Assembly (NCBI GenBank): GCA_963704515.1
Contig: OY969913.1
Span: forward strand, 372,001 to 436,000
Direction: 5' to 3'
Origin: VRUE01 sp963704515
GTDB lineage: Bacteria; Actinomycetota; Thermoleophilia; Solirubrobacterales; 70-9
DNA length: 64,000 nt
Shown here: positions 8,465 to 15,869 of the stretch, piece by piece
Numbering within the stretch: position 1 is the stretch's first letter
How the letters are laid out: each line of letters starts with the position of its first letter
Notes under the pieces: model-generated
The model's input: only the letters and a program-made list of their open reading frames with translations
Told to the model about the DNA's origin: nothing
Database searches by the model: none
Program-made: the position numbers and the translations under genes

Positions 8465-8836
8465 CTAATAGGCGGCTTCCCGCCTAAGAACGCGGCGAAC
8501 TGACACCTGCCAACCTGTGTCCGGTAGGCCGCTGCGCCGAGCCCGCACGCATGGTCCGCATCCTGGCCGACCTCTACGGCGATCTAGGATTCGACCGCAT
8601 GACCGCGACTCGCGGTTGGGGTTGGGGTTGGGGTTGGGGTTGGGAAATGATGCATCAAGCAAGACTCTTTCGGCCTGGTTCCTCAAATCACGCGGCCTGT
8701 CCGCCCGATTCCCTGCTGAGGGCTAGGTGTGCATATGAGGTCTCAGGCTGATTTACTTGACGCGATGATCTTAGGCTCCATCTGTGAATGGCAGCCACTC
8801 GGTCTGCGTCCCGCGAAGTGGTCAAAAAATCGCAGG
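8465..8836. other. Gene-poor stretch with a small hairpin and a G-rich repeat
   Basis: Between the small ORF and the propeller gene I see no gene I can support. The stretch holds a 7-bp hairpin at 8467-8484, a GGGGTT tandem repeat at 8614-8644, and lower GC than the surroundings. It probably contains the promoter of the following gene, but no clear -35/-10 pair stands out. Confidence 0.5.
8614..8644 (+). repeat. GGGGTT hexamer tandem repeat
   Basis: Five consecutive TTGGG(G) units follow each other without interruption. The + strand has five G-tracts of three to four G separated by TT, the pattern expected of a G-quadruplex. It lies in the gene-poor stretch about 190 bp upstream of the propeller gene start. 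It resembles telomeric repeats in unit only; it is internal and single-copy in this window. Confidence 0.8.
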
Positions 8837-10216
8837 ATGTCCCGGATGGCTGTCTTGTCATTGCTGACAGCAGGACTGATTGCCGGAGCGACTTCTAGTG
8901 TCGCGGTGGCCGACGAAGCGGTGCCGTTCGGCTATCCGCTTGCCGCTGGGATGTTTGCCACCGCAATGACCACCGGGCCGGACGGCAACCTCTGGTTCAC
9001 CGGGACCAACAACTTCGAAAGTGAGCTAACGGTTGGGAAAATGACGCCTACCGGTGAAGTCACCGAATACAGCCCGGGAGTGCGGGGCAGCTTTAACGGA
9101 TCGCAAGGATCAATCGTCAGCGGTCCTGACGGGAACCTCTGGTTCGTTGAGTGGGCGGCAGACGCAATCGGGCGCAGCAACATCGAGGGCGAAATAGCTT
9201 CCTTCCCACTCCCGCAGCCTGCGAGCCGACCGACCGCGATCACGGTGGGAGCCGACCGCAACCTCTGGTTCACTGAGGGTGCAGCGTCTTTGGTTGGACG
9301 GATCACAGTGACCGGCGACATCACCGAGTTCAGACTTCCTCCTGGTAGTCACCCGAGCGACATTGTGGCCGATCCTGACGGAAATCTCTGGTTTACCCAA
9401 CGAGGGACCAACCGTATCGGGCGTATCACTGTCTCAGGCGATATTGCCGAATTTCCGATTCCGGGCCGCCGGTCGAAGCCCAGCGCGATCACCATTGGAG
9501 CCGATGGCAACCCCTGGTTCGCTGAGGCGGGACTTCCGGCGGTTGGAAGAATTACTCCGCAAGGGAACATCTCTCAGTTCCCCGTCCCCACTGCCGCCGG
9601 CACCGAGTCGATCAGCGCCGGGCCTGACGGACGCCTCTGGTTTAGTTCCGGAGATGAAGTTGGGGCTATCGACGTTACGGGCGTGATTTCTTGGCCGTCC
9701 TGCCTAGTTCGTCTCTGCGAGTACCCGCCTGCTGCGTTGGCAGTTGGCCCGGACCGCGACCTCTGGATAGGTGCAGGCGCCGGACACTGTTCTCTATGTG
9801 GTGGAGGAAGCGCGATCTCATACCTATATCGGCCTGGGGCAATCGGCCGCTACGAACTGCCGTCGTCCCGCGTGGCCATTGGGCCTCGTACCACCCCGGT
9901 ACGACGACGAGCCTCAAGCATTCTCATGGCCTGCGGCTTGCCGGACGGGTGCGCGGGGCATCTCCGTCTCGGTGTTGCGTGGTACCGGGGTGGCAAACGC
10001 CGATTCATAGTTCTGGCGAGGGGACGCTATGACCTAAAGCCGAACACTGTGCGACGAGTTCGTATTCGAGTATCCCGCTCGACAGTGAGATATCTGCGTA
10101 AGATCGCGAGCGACTTTCTGTATGTCCGTGCCATTGCCGGACGCAGGGGACGAGTTGAAGCCCAGCGAGGGTCGATAAAGTTGAGGCTCGCCGGTGATGC
10201 TCGCCATCGCAGCTAG
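8837..10216 (+). CDS. Secreted virginiamycin-B-lyase-like beta-propeller protein
   Basis: About 459 residues from ATG 8837. The N-terminus MSRMAVLSLLTAGLIAGATS ending VAVADE is a good signal peptide, which is why I prefer this start over upstream ATGs. The body has six or seven repeats of the form GPDGNLWFTE...IGRITVTGDITEFPLP, the streptogramin lyase (Vgb)/NHL-like propeller signature. True streptogramin lyases are cytosolic; a secreted version is more likely a binding or structural protein, so I do not call an antibiotic-resistance gene. The C-terminal 100 residues are basic and not propeller-like. Its stop overlaps the end of the convergent methyltransferase by 4 nt. Confidence 0.8.
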   Translation: MSRMAVLSLLTAGLIAGATSSVAVADEAVPFGYPLAAGMFATAMTTGPDGNLWFTGTNNFESELTVGKMTPTGEVTEYSPGVRGSFNGSQGSIVSGPDGNLWFVEWAADAIGRSNIEGEIASFPLPQPASRPTAITVGADRNLWFTEGAASLVGRITVTGDITEFRLPPGSHPSDIVADPDGNLWFTQRGTNRIGRITVSGDIAEFPIPGRRSKPSAITIGADGNPWFAEAGLPAVGRITPQGNISQFPVPTAAGTESISAGPDGRLWFSSGDEVGAIDVTGVISWPSCLVRLCEYPPAALAVGPDRDLWIGAGAGHCSLCGGGSAISYLYRPGAIGRYELPSSRVAIGPRTTPVRRRASSILMACGLPDGCAGHLRLGVAWYRGGKRRFIVLARGRYDLKPNTVRRVRIRVSRSTVRYLRKIASDFLYVRAIAGRRGRVEAQRGSIKLRLAGDARHRS

Positions 10217-10830
10217 CTTTGCCAGCGTCGCAACCGCGCGAAGTAGCCGAGCCAGTTGCCGGAGTGCTCTTGCCAGGCAAGGCCCGCTTCGGAGGCTTGG
10301 CGCTTGAGGGCGGACTGGGTGGTGAAGTGGGGGTCGCCGAAGAGCTCGCCTACCACGAGGCGGCCGCTGGGCCGCAGCACGCGGGCGATCTCGCGCAGGG
10401 CGGCTACCGGGTCGGGGATCTCACCGAGGACGGCGGTTAGGACGACGGCGTCGACCGAATCGTCCTCGTAAGGGAGGGCGGTGGCGTCGCCCTGGGTGGG
10501 GACGACGTTGGCGAGGCCGCGCTCGGCGGCTCGCCTCATCACGTGGTCGAGGAACTCCTGCTGCAGGTCGAAGATCTCAACGGTGCCCTCCGAGCCGACC
10601 CACTCGGCGATGTCGAGCGTGTAGTAGCCGACGCCCGGTCCGATCTCGAGGACGCGCTCGCCGGCCTCAAGCCGTAGCACCGAGCGCAGCCGCTCGCGGG
10701 TGATGATCGGGTGCGGCGCTTCCACCCAGAAGCGCTGGCCGTAGGGGCAGGCCGAGGGGTTCTTGCGCCACCAGAGGGCGGCGGCGGCAACCGCCGCCCC
10801 GGCAATGACGAATGCTGTTCTGAATCGCAC
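10213..10830 (-). CDS. Class I SAM-dependent methyltransferase, membrane-anchored
   Basis: 205 residues. An N-terminal hydrophobic segment (TAFVIAGAAVAAAALWW) is followed by a Rossmann methyltransferase: motif I VLEIGPGVGYYTLDIA, acidic EIFDLQQEF, GDATALPYEDDSVDAVVLTAVLGEIPDP, and ALREIARVLRPSGRLVVGE. It resembles the ubiE/arsenite-type group, but the substrate is unknown. It is the last gene of a minus-strand run that includes the small protein at 10836 and the epimerase at 11045; the gap to the upstream gene is 5 nt, so co-transcription is likely. Confidence 0.88.
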   Translation of the reverse strand: MRFRTAFVIAGAAVAAAALWWRKNPSACPYGQRFWVEAPHPIITRERLRSVLRLEAGERVLEIGPGVGYYTLDIAEWVGSEGTVEIFDLQQEFLDHVMRRAAERGLANVVPTQGDATALPYEDDSVDAVVLTAVLGEIPDPVAALREIARVLRPSGRLVVGELFGDPHFTTQSALKRQASEAGLAWQEHSGNWLGYFARLRRWQS

Positions 10831-10835
10831 GGCAC

Positions 10836-11045
10836 TCAGAAGCCGACCCGGTTCACTCCCGAATCGATCCGCAGGAAAGCGACCTTGCCGAGGTAGACGG
10901 CGAGCGTGCCGTCCTCGGTCTTGACGTCGTGCCAGCCGCCCTTCTCGACCTGCTTGCGCAGGTCCTTGAGCTCGTCGGGGCTGAGTCTGACCGAGACGAC
11001 CTGGCCGCCCTCGAAGCCGATCTCCACCTTCTGCGCATCAGCCAT
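10836..11045 (-). CDS. Small conserved-looking protein, 69 residues
   Basis: It starts at ATG 11045, which overlaps the stop codon of the epimerase gene by one base (TGATG), a typical coupled arrangement. The product begins MADAQKVEIGFEGGQVVSVR and continues LSPDELKDLRKQVEKGGWHD; it is a compact mixed-charge protein of predicted beta-beta-alpha-beta type. I do not recognise a family. Its tight coupling to methylmalonyl-CoA epimerase suggests co-expression, not necessarily a shared pathway. Confidence 0.7.
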   Translation of the reverse strand: MADAQKVEIGFEGGQVVSVRLSPDELKDLRKQVEKGGWHDVKTEDGTLAVYLGKVAFLRIDSGVNRVGF

Positions 11046-11458
11046 CAGTGCCCTCCTTCGGGGGGTTGGACGATCTCGGTCAGCACGCGCCCGGTCGAGC
11101 GCGGCTGCAGGAAGGCGACCCGGCTGCCGCCGATCCCCGGCCGCGCCTTGGCGTCGATCAGCTCGACCCCGCCGGCGGCGATCCTCTCCAGGGCGGCGTC
11201 GATGTCGTCGACCGCGTAGGCGACGTGGTGCATGCCGGCGCCGCGCTTGGCGAGGAACTTGCCGACGGGGGTGTCGGGGCCGGTCGGCGCCATCAACTCG
11301 ACGTGGCTCTCGCCGACGTTCATCAGGGCAGCGTCGACGCCCTGCTCCTCGACGGTTTCGCGCAGGCCGAGCTCCATGCCGAAGCTCTCTTCGTAAAGCG
11401 CGATCGCCGCCTCGATGTCCTCGACGGCGACGCCGATGTGGTCGATCCTTCCGAACAC
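11045..11458 (-). CDS. mce: Methylmalonyl-CoA epimerase (VOC superfamily)
   Basis: A 137-residue glyoxalase/VOC-fold protein converting (S)- to (R)-methylmalonyl-CoA in propionyl-CoA metabolism. Family positions are visible: metal ligand His7 in RIDHIGVAV, VELMAP, the second His in GMHHVAYAVDDIDAAL, and the catalytic/metal Glu in LTEIVQPP. Length is typical (about 135-150). The start is ATG 11458. No mutase subunit is seen nearby. It sits 13 nt downstream of the DUF1385 gene on the same strand. Confidence 0.9.
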   Translation of the reverse strand: MFGRIDHIGVAVEDIEAAIALYEESFGMELGLRETVEEQGVDAALMNVGESHVELMAPTGPDTPVGKFLAKRGAGMHHVAYAVDDIDAALERIAAGGVELIDAKARPGIGGSRVAFLQPRSTGRVLTEIVQPPEGGH

Positions 11459-11470
11459 GAGGGCGGCAGT

Positions 11471-12277
11471 CTACGCGGCGCTCTCGGCGCGCAGGATCTC
11501 GGCCAGCGCCGCGACGCCGACCTCGAGCTGCTCGGGGGTCGGCTCCTTGGTGGCGATCAGCCGCTGGATCTCCCGGCCCGGCGTGTGGAAGGCCTCGGCC
11601 AGCGGATCGCCGTGGTGGCGATCGCTCCAGGCGAACATCTCTACCGCGATCGAGGCTCCGGCAAGGCCGACGACCGCCCGCGCTGCCGGGCTGGGCCGCT
11701 CGACCAGACGCTCCAGCGTGATCGTGCCGCCAGCAGAGAGCAGCATCATCGGCGCCAGCAGGTTGGACCCGCAACGGTCGTGCTCCTTGGGCACACCGGC
11801 CGGATCCTCGATCCCCTGCTCATAAGCGGCGATCGCCTTGTGCTCGACCCCGTGGTAGGCGGCCAGATTCCGGTCGAGCAGCGCGACAACCGCCGGCGCC
11901 GCGCCGATTACCTGGACGAGCCCCTCGCGCAGCGCCGAGGAGCCCATCCGCCGCCGCAGCCCCGCCGTCACCACGAGACTCCCCGCGACCGCAGCGACAA
12001 CCCGCCAGTCCTCAAAAGGCATCCGAGCCGCCGACATCCGCCGCCGCACCAAGGGCAGCACCGCCATCGCCTCCGCCAATTTCAGAGGCCCCCGCAGCCC
12101 CGGCGCGCGCGCAACCAGTTTCGGTGCGAACTGAGGCTTCGGCTCCGAAGCCACTTCGGTGCTGCCATCGGGACGCCGCACCGCAGCCGCCCAATGAGTA
12201 GGCCCATGAATGAGCAAGCCATTCCGCAAGGCCATACCGCCAAGTCGCAACTTGTCCTGAGCCATGCTCCGGACCAT
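11471..12277 (-). CDS. DUF1385 family protein
   Basis: About 268 residues with the DUF1385 hallmarks: N-terminal RLGGMALRNGLLIHGP, YHGVEHKAIAAYEQG, and DRCGSNLLAPMMLL. The family are polytopic membrane proteins of unknown function, here with hydrophobic stretches near residues 80-125 and 180-215. Starts are possible at ATG 12277 and ATG 12265 (MAQDKLRLGG); the latter has GGAG just upstream. A perfect hairpin (12281-12331) ends 3 nt before the first ATG. The gene heads the run DUF1385-mce-small protein-methyltransferase. Confidence 0.85.
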   Translation of the reverse strand: MVRSMAQDKLRLGGMALRNGLLIHGPTHWAAAVRRPDGSTEVASEPKPQFAPKLVARAPGLRGPLKLAEAMAVLPLVRRRMSAARMPFEDWRVVAAVAGSLVVTAGLRRRMGSSALREGLVQVIGAAPAVVALLDRNLAAYHGVEHKAIAAYEQGIEDPAGVPKEHDRCGSNLLAPMMLLSAGGTITLERLVERPSPAARAVVGLAGASIAVEMFAWSDRHHGDPLAEAFHTPGREIQRLIATKEPTPEQLEVGVAALAEILRAESAA

Positions 12278-12280
12278 AGA

Positions 12281-12331
12281 GGAGGCGGGAAGTCGTCTCG
12301 CGAGTCCCTCGCGAGACGACTTCCCGCCTCC
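12281..12331. repeat. 51-bp perfect hairpin, type C (24-nt arms, 3-nt loop)
   Basis: 12281-12304 and 12308-12331 are exact reverse complements around the loop TCC. The arms contain GGAGGCGGGAAG and GTCTCGCGAG. On the minus strand it ends 3 nt before ATG 12277 of the DUF1385 gene and would form a very stable leader hairpin. There is no T-run on either side. Confidence 0.9.
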
Positions 12332-12598
12332 CCACTCCCAAGGATGAGCGCAGGAGCACACCGGGGCGACGGCTTGGCCGCCGCCCCGGTTGCTGGCCCC
12401 GAATCACTGACTCCCCTTGCGCGGTGACAGCGCCCATCGAGCAAGGCGCGGTCACCGTCCCCCCTGTGTCCCTTTTGGAGTCCCGGCCGGAGGCCCCCAG
12501 TCCAGGCCTCCGGCCGGTGTGTCGGCTCTCCCTGGCTCTAGCTTGGAAAGCCGATCCTTAAAACACGCATTCCAGAAGAAGTTGCGGTTGTTTCAAGC
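12332..12598. other. Intergenic stretch without a recognisable gene
   Basis: Between the hairpin and the rarA stop codon I find no open frame with coding character. The sequence is rich in imperfect CCGG-type repeats (GGCCTCCGGCCGG around 12490-12520) but shows no clear terminator for the minus-strand rarA transcript. Confidence 0.5.
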
Positions 12599-13954
12599 TC
12601 AGCCGAATTTAGTCCTCAGAGCCTCGAGCCGGCGGCTCAGCTCAGCCTCGAAGCCACGATCCGTGGGCGCGTAAAACCGTCGTCCCTCAAGACCTTCGGG
12701 CAGCAGCGGCTGGCCGCTGACCCCGCCCGGCTCGTCGTGCGCATAGCGGTAGCCCTCGCCGCGACCGAGGTCCTTCGCCCCGGGGTAGTGGGCGTCGCGC
12801 AAGTAGTCGGGCGGCGTCTTGGCGCCGTTCTTGCGCACCTCGGCGCGGGCGTCGCCCAGCCCTTTGTAGGAGGCGGTCGACTTCGGCGCCAGGGCGAGGT
12901 AGACGGCGGCCTGGGCGAGGTTGAGCGCGCACTCGGGCAGCCCGACCCGGTCGACCGCGCGGGCGGCCGCGTCGGCGACGAGCAGCGCCTGCGGGTCGGC
13001 GTTGCCGACGTCCTCGGAGGCGAGGATCACCATGCGGCGAGCGATGAAGCGCGGGTCCTCGCCGCCCTCGAGCATCACCGCCAGGTAGTAGAGCGAGGCA
13101 TCGACGTCGGAGCCGCGGGTCGCCTTGATCCAGGCCGAGATGAAGTCGTAATGGCGGTCCCCGTCGCGGTCGTAGTCGACCGCCCTGCGCTGCAGGGCGT
13201 CCTCGATCGCGGCGACACCGAGCGCAGCCGATCTTGACCCACATCCGCCGTGGTCAATGTCGGATGCGCGCTCCACCGCCCGCTCGAGCGCCCCCAGCGC
13301 GACCCGCGCGTCGCCGCCGCTGCGCCGCGCCAGCATCGCCAGGGCGGCGTCCTCGACCGGCGGCGGGTCGGCGAGACCGCGCTCGGGATCGGCGAGCGCC
13401 CGCCGCAGGATCTCCTCGACCTGCTCGGGCCCGAGCGGCTGCAGCTCGTACACCTGGCAGCGCGAGAGCAGCGCCGAGTTGACCTCGAAGTAGGGGTTCT
13501 CGGTCGTCGCCCCGATCAGCGTCAGCAGCCCATCCTCGACCGCGGGCAGCAGCGCGTCCTGCTGCGCCTTGTTGAAGCGATGGATCTCGTCGAGGAAGAG
13601 GATCGTCGGCCGTCCGTTGGCCTTGCGCCGCTCCCGAGCCCGCTCGATCACCCCCCGGATCTCGGCCTTCCCCGCATTGACCGCCGACTCCTCCTCAAAC
13701 GCCCCGTCCGCCCCACTCGCCGCAATCCGCGCCAGCGTCGTCTTCCCACTCCCCGGCGGCCCATACAAGATCGCGCTGTGCGGCTTCCCGCTCTCGATCG
13801 CCGAACGAAGCGCCGACCCGGGCGCCAGCACATGCTCCTGCCCGACAAGCTCCTGCAACCCCCGCGGCCGCATCCGCACGGCCAAAGGTGCATCAGAAGC
13901 TGGAACCCCACCCTGAGAGGGCTCCCCGGTATCGAATAGCTGGTCGGCCACCAC
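12599..13954 (-). CDS. rarA: Replication-associated recombination ATPase RarA/MgsA
   Basis: An AAA+ ATPase of the RuvB/DnaX-like clade acting at stalled forks. About 451 residues: VRMRPRGLQELVGQEHVL, Walker A YGPPGSGKTTLA, Walker B ILFLDEIHRFNKAQQD, sensor 1 IGATTENPYFEVNSALLSRC, and the C-terminal tetramerisation part DRHYDFISAWIKATRGSD to YPGAKDLGRGEGYRYAHDEPGG. I place the start at GTG 13954; a GTG at 13951 is equally possible, and upstream codons read into low-complexity sequence. An unusual short segment DIDHGGCGSRSAA sits between two conserved helices at 13228-13263, and the DNA there is an imperfect palindrome. Confidence 0.93.
   Translation of the reverse strand: MVADQLFDTGEPSQGGVPASDAPLAVRMRPRGLQELVGQEHVLAPGSALRSAIESGKPHSAILYGPPGSGKTTLARIAASGADGAFEEESAVNAGKAEIRGVIERARERRKANGRPTILFLDEIHRFNKAQQDALLPAVEDGLLTLIGATTENPYFEVNSALLSRCQVYELQPLGPEQVEEILRRALADPERGLADPPPVEDAALAMLARRSGGDARVALGALERAVERASDIDHGGCGSRSAALGVAAIEDALQRRAVDYDRDGDRHYDFISAWIKATRGSDVDASLYYLAVMLEGGEDPRFIARRMVILASEDVGNADPQALLVADAAARAVDRVGLPECALNLAQAAVYLALAPKSTASYKGLGDARAEVRKNGAKTPPDYLRDAHYPGAKDLGRGEGYRYAHDEPGGVSGQPLLPEGLEGRRFYAPTDRGFEAELSRRLEALRTKFG
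13228..13263. repeat. Imperfect palindrome inside rarA
   Basis: CCGATCTTGACCCAC and GTGGTCAATGTCGG pair with a few mismatches around a short centre. It encodes the extra peptide DIDHGGCGSRSAA in RarA. The frame is kept. Shorter and more decayed than the other elements, so its kinship to them is uncertain. Confidence 0.45.
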
Positions 13955-13988
13955 TCCCGAGTATGACCGGGCCGCTGGAGGCGCTGAC

Positions 13989-14129
13989 GGGGAGGCGGGG
14001 TGGGTCTTGCGGGTCCCTCGCGAAGCGGCCCCCGGCAAGGTGATCATCAGCCGCGAAGCGGCTCCATCATCGCGAGCGGAGCGCCAGCGAAGCTGGCATA
14101 GGGACCCGCAAGACCCACCCCGCCTCCCC
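13989..14129. repeat. 141-bp inverted repeat, type C (30-nt perfect arms, 81-nt interior)
   Basis: 13989-14018 and 14100-14129 are exact reverse complements. The 81-nt interior holds further small hairpins (GCCGCGAAGCGGC and TCGCGAAGCGG). It occupies the gap between the divergent rarA and aldehyde dehydrogenase genes, ending 23 nt before ATG 14153, so both promoters must overlap or flank it. The motif GTCCCTCGCGA is shared with the hairpin at 12281. Confidence 0.88.
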
Positions 14130-14152
14130 CACCACCACCTACAATCGCCAGC

Positions 14153-15751
14153 ATGGCCACCACAGCAGGAGCACCCCCCGCCCAGTCCACCCTCGAGTCC
14201 TTCAACCCCGCCACCGGCGAGCTCGTCGGCTCCGTCGCCACGATCACGCCCGACCAGGTCCAGTCCGTCGTCGACGATGTCGCCCGCATCCAGCCCGCCT
14301 GGGCGGAGCTCTCGACCAAGGACCGCGGCCGCTACCTGCTGCGCGCCGCCGACGCCTTGCTCGACGAGATCGACGAGATCGCCGAGCTGCTGGTGAGCGA
14401 GCAGGGCAAGCCGCGCGCCGAGGCCTACACGATGGAGCTGCTGCCGACGATCGACGCCCTGCACTGGTGCGCCAAGGCCGGCCCGAAGATCCTCGCCGAC
14501 GAGAAGGTGCGGATGAGCCAGGCCTTCACGCTGAGCAAGAAAGCCCACTTCTCCTATGAGCCGATCGGCGTCGTCGGCGTGATCGCGCCCTGGAACTACC
14601 CCTGGTCGATCCCCTTCGGCGAGGTGGCGATCGCGCTGATGGCGGGCAACGGCGTGGTGCTCAAGCCGGCCAGCCTGACGCCGCTGCTCGGCGAGGCGAT
14701 CCGCCGCGTCTTCGAGAAGGGCGGCCTGCCCGAGGGCCTGGTCCGCGTCGTCCACGGCGGCGGCGCGGTCGGCGACGCGCTGGCCCGCTCGAGCGTCGGC
14801 AAGGTCTTCTTCACCGGCTCGGTCGAGGTCGGCCGCAAGGTCGGGGCGGTCTGCTCGGAGAGCCTCAAGGGCTCGGTGCTGGAGCTGGGCGGCAAGGACC
14901 CGATGATCGTCTGCGCCGACGCCGACCTGCCAAAGGCGATCTCCGGCGCCGTCTGGGGCGGCTTCGCCAACGCCGGCCAGACCTGCTCGGGGATCGAGCG
15001 CGTCTACGTGCTCAAGGACGTCGCCGAGGAGTTCGTCGCCGGGGTCGCCGCCGAGGCCGAGAAGCTGCGCCTCGGCGACCCGATCCAGTGGGAGACCGAG
15101 ATCGGCCCGATGACCTCCGACGACCAGTACGGGATCGTCGTCGAGCTGATCGAGGACGCCGTCGCCTGCGGCGCCACCAAGCTCTGCGGCGGCCCGACCG
15201 AGGTCGCCGGCCTGCCCGGCAAGTTCGTCGCCCCCACCGTGCTGACCGGCGTGACGCATGAGATGCGGATCATGAAGGAGGAGATCTTCGGCCCGGTGCT
15301 GCCGATCGTCGTCGTCGACTCCGAGCAGCAGGCGATCGACCTCGCCAACGACTCCGAGTTCGGCCTCGGCGCCTCGGTCTGGACCAAGGACCGCCAGCGG
15401 GGCGAGCGGATCGCCCGGCGGATCGAGTCGGGAATGGTCTGGGTCAACGACCACTCCTTCAGCCACGGCGCCTGCCAGTGCTCATGGGGCGGCGTCAAGG
15501 ACTCCGGCATCGGCCGCTCGCACTCCAAGTTCGGCTTCTATGAGTGCGTCAACATCAAGATGAACGCCTGGGAGCCGGGGATGACCCGCGACTTCTGGTG
15601 GCACCCCTACGACCGCACCCTGGGCGAAGCGGTGCGCGCCTCGGCGAAGCTGCTCTACGGCAAGGGCGCGACGCGGACCAAGGCCCTGCGTGAGGGCGCG
15701 GGGCCGCTGCTGCAGGTTGGGCGGCGGACTTTGCGCAAGCGGCGGGGTTGA
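14153..15751 (+). CDS. Aldehyde dehydrogenase (succinate-semialdehyde-dehydrogenase-like)
   Basis: 532 residues. The core has VIAPWNYPWSIPF, VLKPASLTP, FTGSVEVGRKV, the general base Glu244 in LELGGKDP and the nucleophile Cys278 in NAGQTCSG. The general wording fits succinate-semialdehyde or broad-range aldehyde dehydrogenases; the substrate is not determined. The C-terminus extends some 50 residues beyond the usual end (from MTRDFWWHPYDRTLG to a basic RRTLRKRRG tail), which might aid membrane or partner association. The start is ATG 14153. A type A palindromic element starts on the very next base after the stop. Confidence 0.9.
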   Translation: MATTAGAPPAQSTLESFNPATGELVGSVATITPDQVQSVVDDVARIQPAWAELSTKDRGRYLLRAADALLDEIDEIAELLVSEQGKPRAEAYTMELLPTIDALHWCAKAGPKILADEKVRMSQAFTLSKKAHFSYEPIGVVGVIAPWNYPWSIPFGEVAIALMAGNGVVLKPASLTPLLGEAIRRVFEKGGLPEGLVRVVHGGGAVGDALARSSVGKVFFTGSVEVGRKVGAVCSESLKGSVLELGGKDPMIVCADADLPKAISGAVWGGFANAGQTCSGIERVYVLKDVAEEFVAGVAAEAEKLRLGDPIQWETEIGPMTSDDQYGIVVELIEDAVACGATKLCGGPTEVAGLPGKFVAPTVLTGVTHEMRIMKEEIFGPVLPIVVVDSEQQAIDLANDSEFGLGASVWTKDRQRGERIARRIESGMVWVNDHSFSHGACQCSWGGVKDSGIGRSHSKFGFYECVNIKMNAWEPGMTRDFWWHPYDRTLGEAVRASAKLLYGKGATRTKALREGAGPLLQVGRRTLRKRRG

Positions 15752-15869
15752 GAGGAGCCGCCCCGGGAGGGGTTCCGCTTAACTTTTTCGGTGTGGCGCG
15801 GACAGGCTGGCGCCGCATGCTCACGACGAAAAAGTACAAGACGCTCCACCCCTCCCGGGACGGCTCCTC
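15752..15869. repeat. Type A palindromic element (A1): 22-nt arms around a conserved core
   Basis: 15752-15773 pairs with 15848-15869 with one mismatch. The interior contains AACTTTTTCGGTG and CACGACGAAAAAGTACAAG, the core shared with elements at 41231, 55582 and 56166. It begins immediately after the dehydrogenase stop and its right end overlaps the stop codon (15868-15870) of the convergent ATP-grasp gene. Outer arm sequence is unlike the other three copies. Confidence 0.88.

Noticed and set aside
8614..8644. Telomere of a linear replicon
   Set aside because: The repeat is internal, short and single; housekeeping genes continue on both sides and no terminal inverted repeat is seen.
8837..10216. 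Streptogramin resistance gene
   Set aside because: The repeats are Vgb-like, but the signal peptide and extra C-terminal domain argue for a secreted protein; catalytic residues were not verified.
13955..15466. Open reading upstream of rarA on the minus strand, giving a 955-codon frame
   Set aside because: It is antisense to the clearly coding aldehyde dehydrogenase and runs through the 13989-14129 inverted repeat; composition is that of a GC-rich shadow frame. RarA homology starts at about 13950.
15774..15847. Type A cores as ordinary intrinsic terminators
   Set aside because: The T-runs lie inside the arms, not directly after a GC-rich stem, and copies also occur at gene starts.
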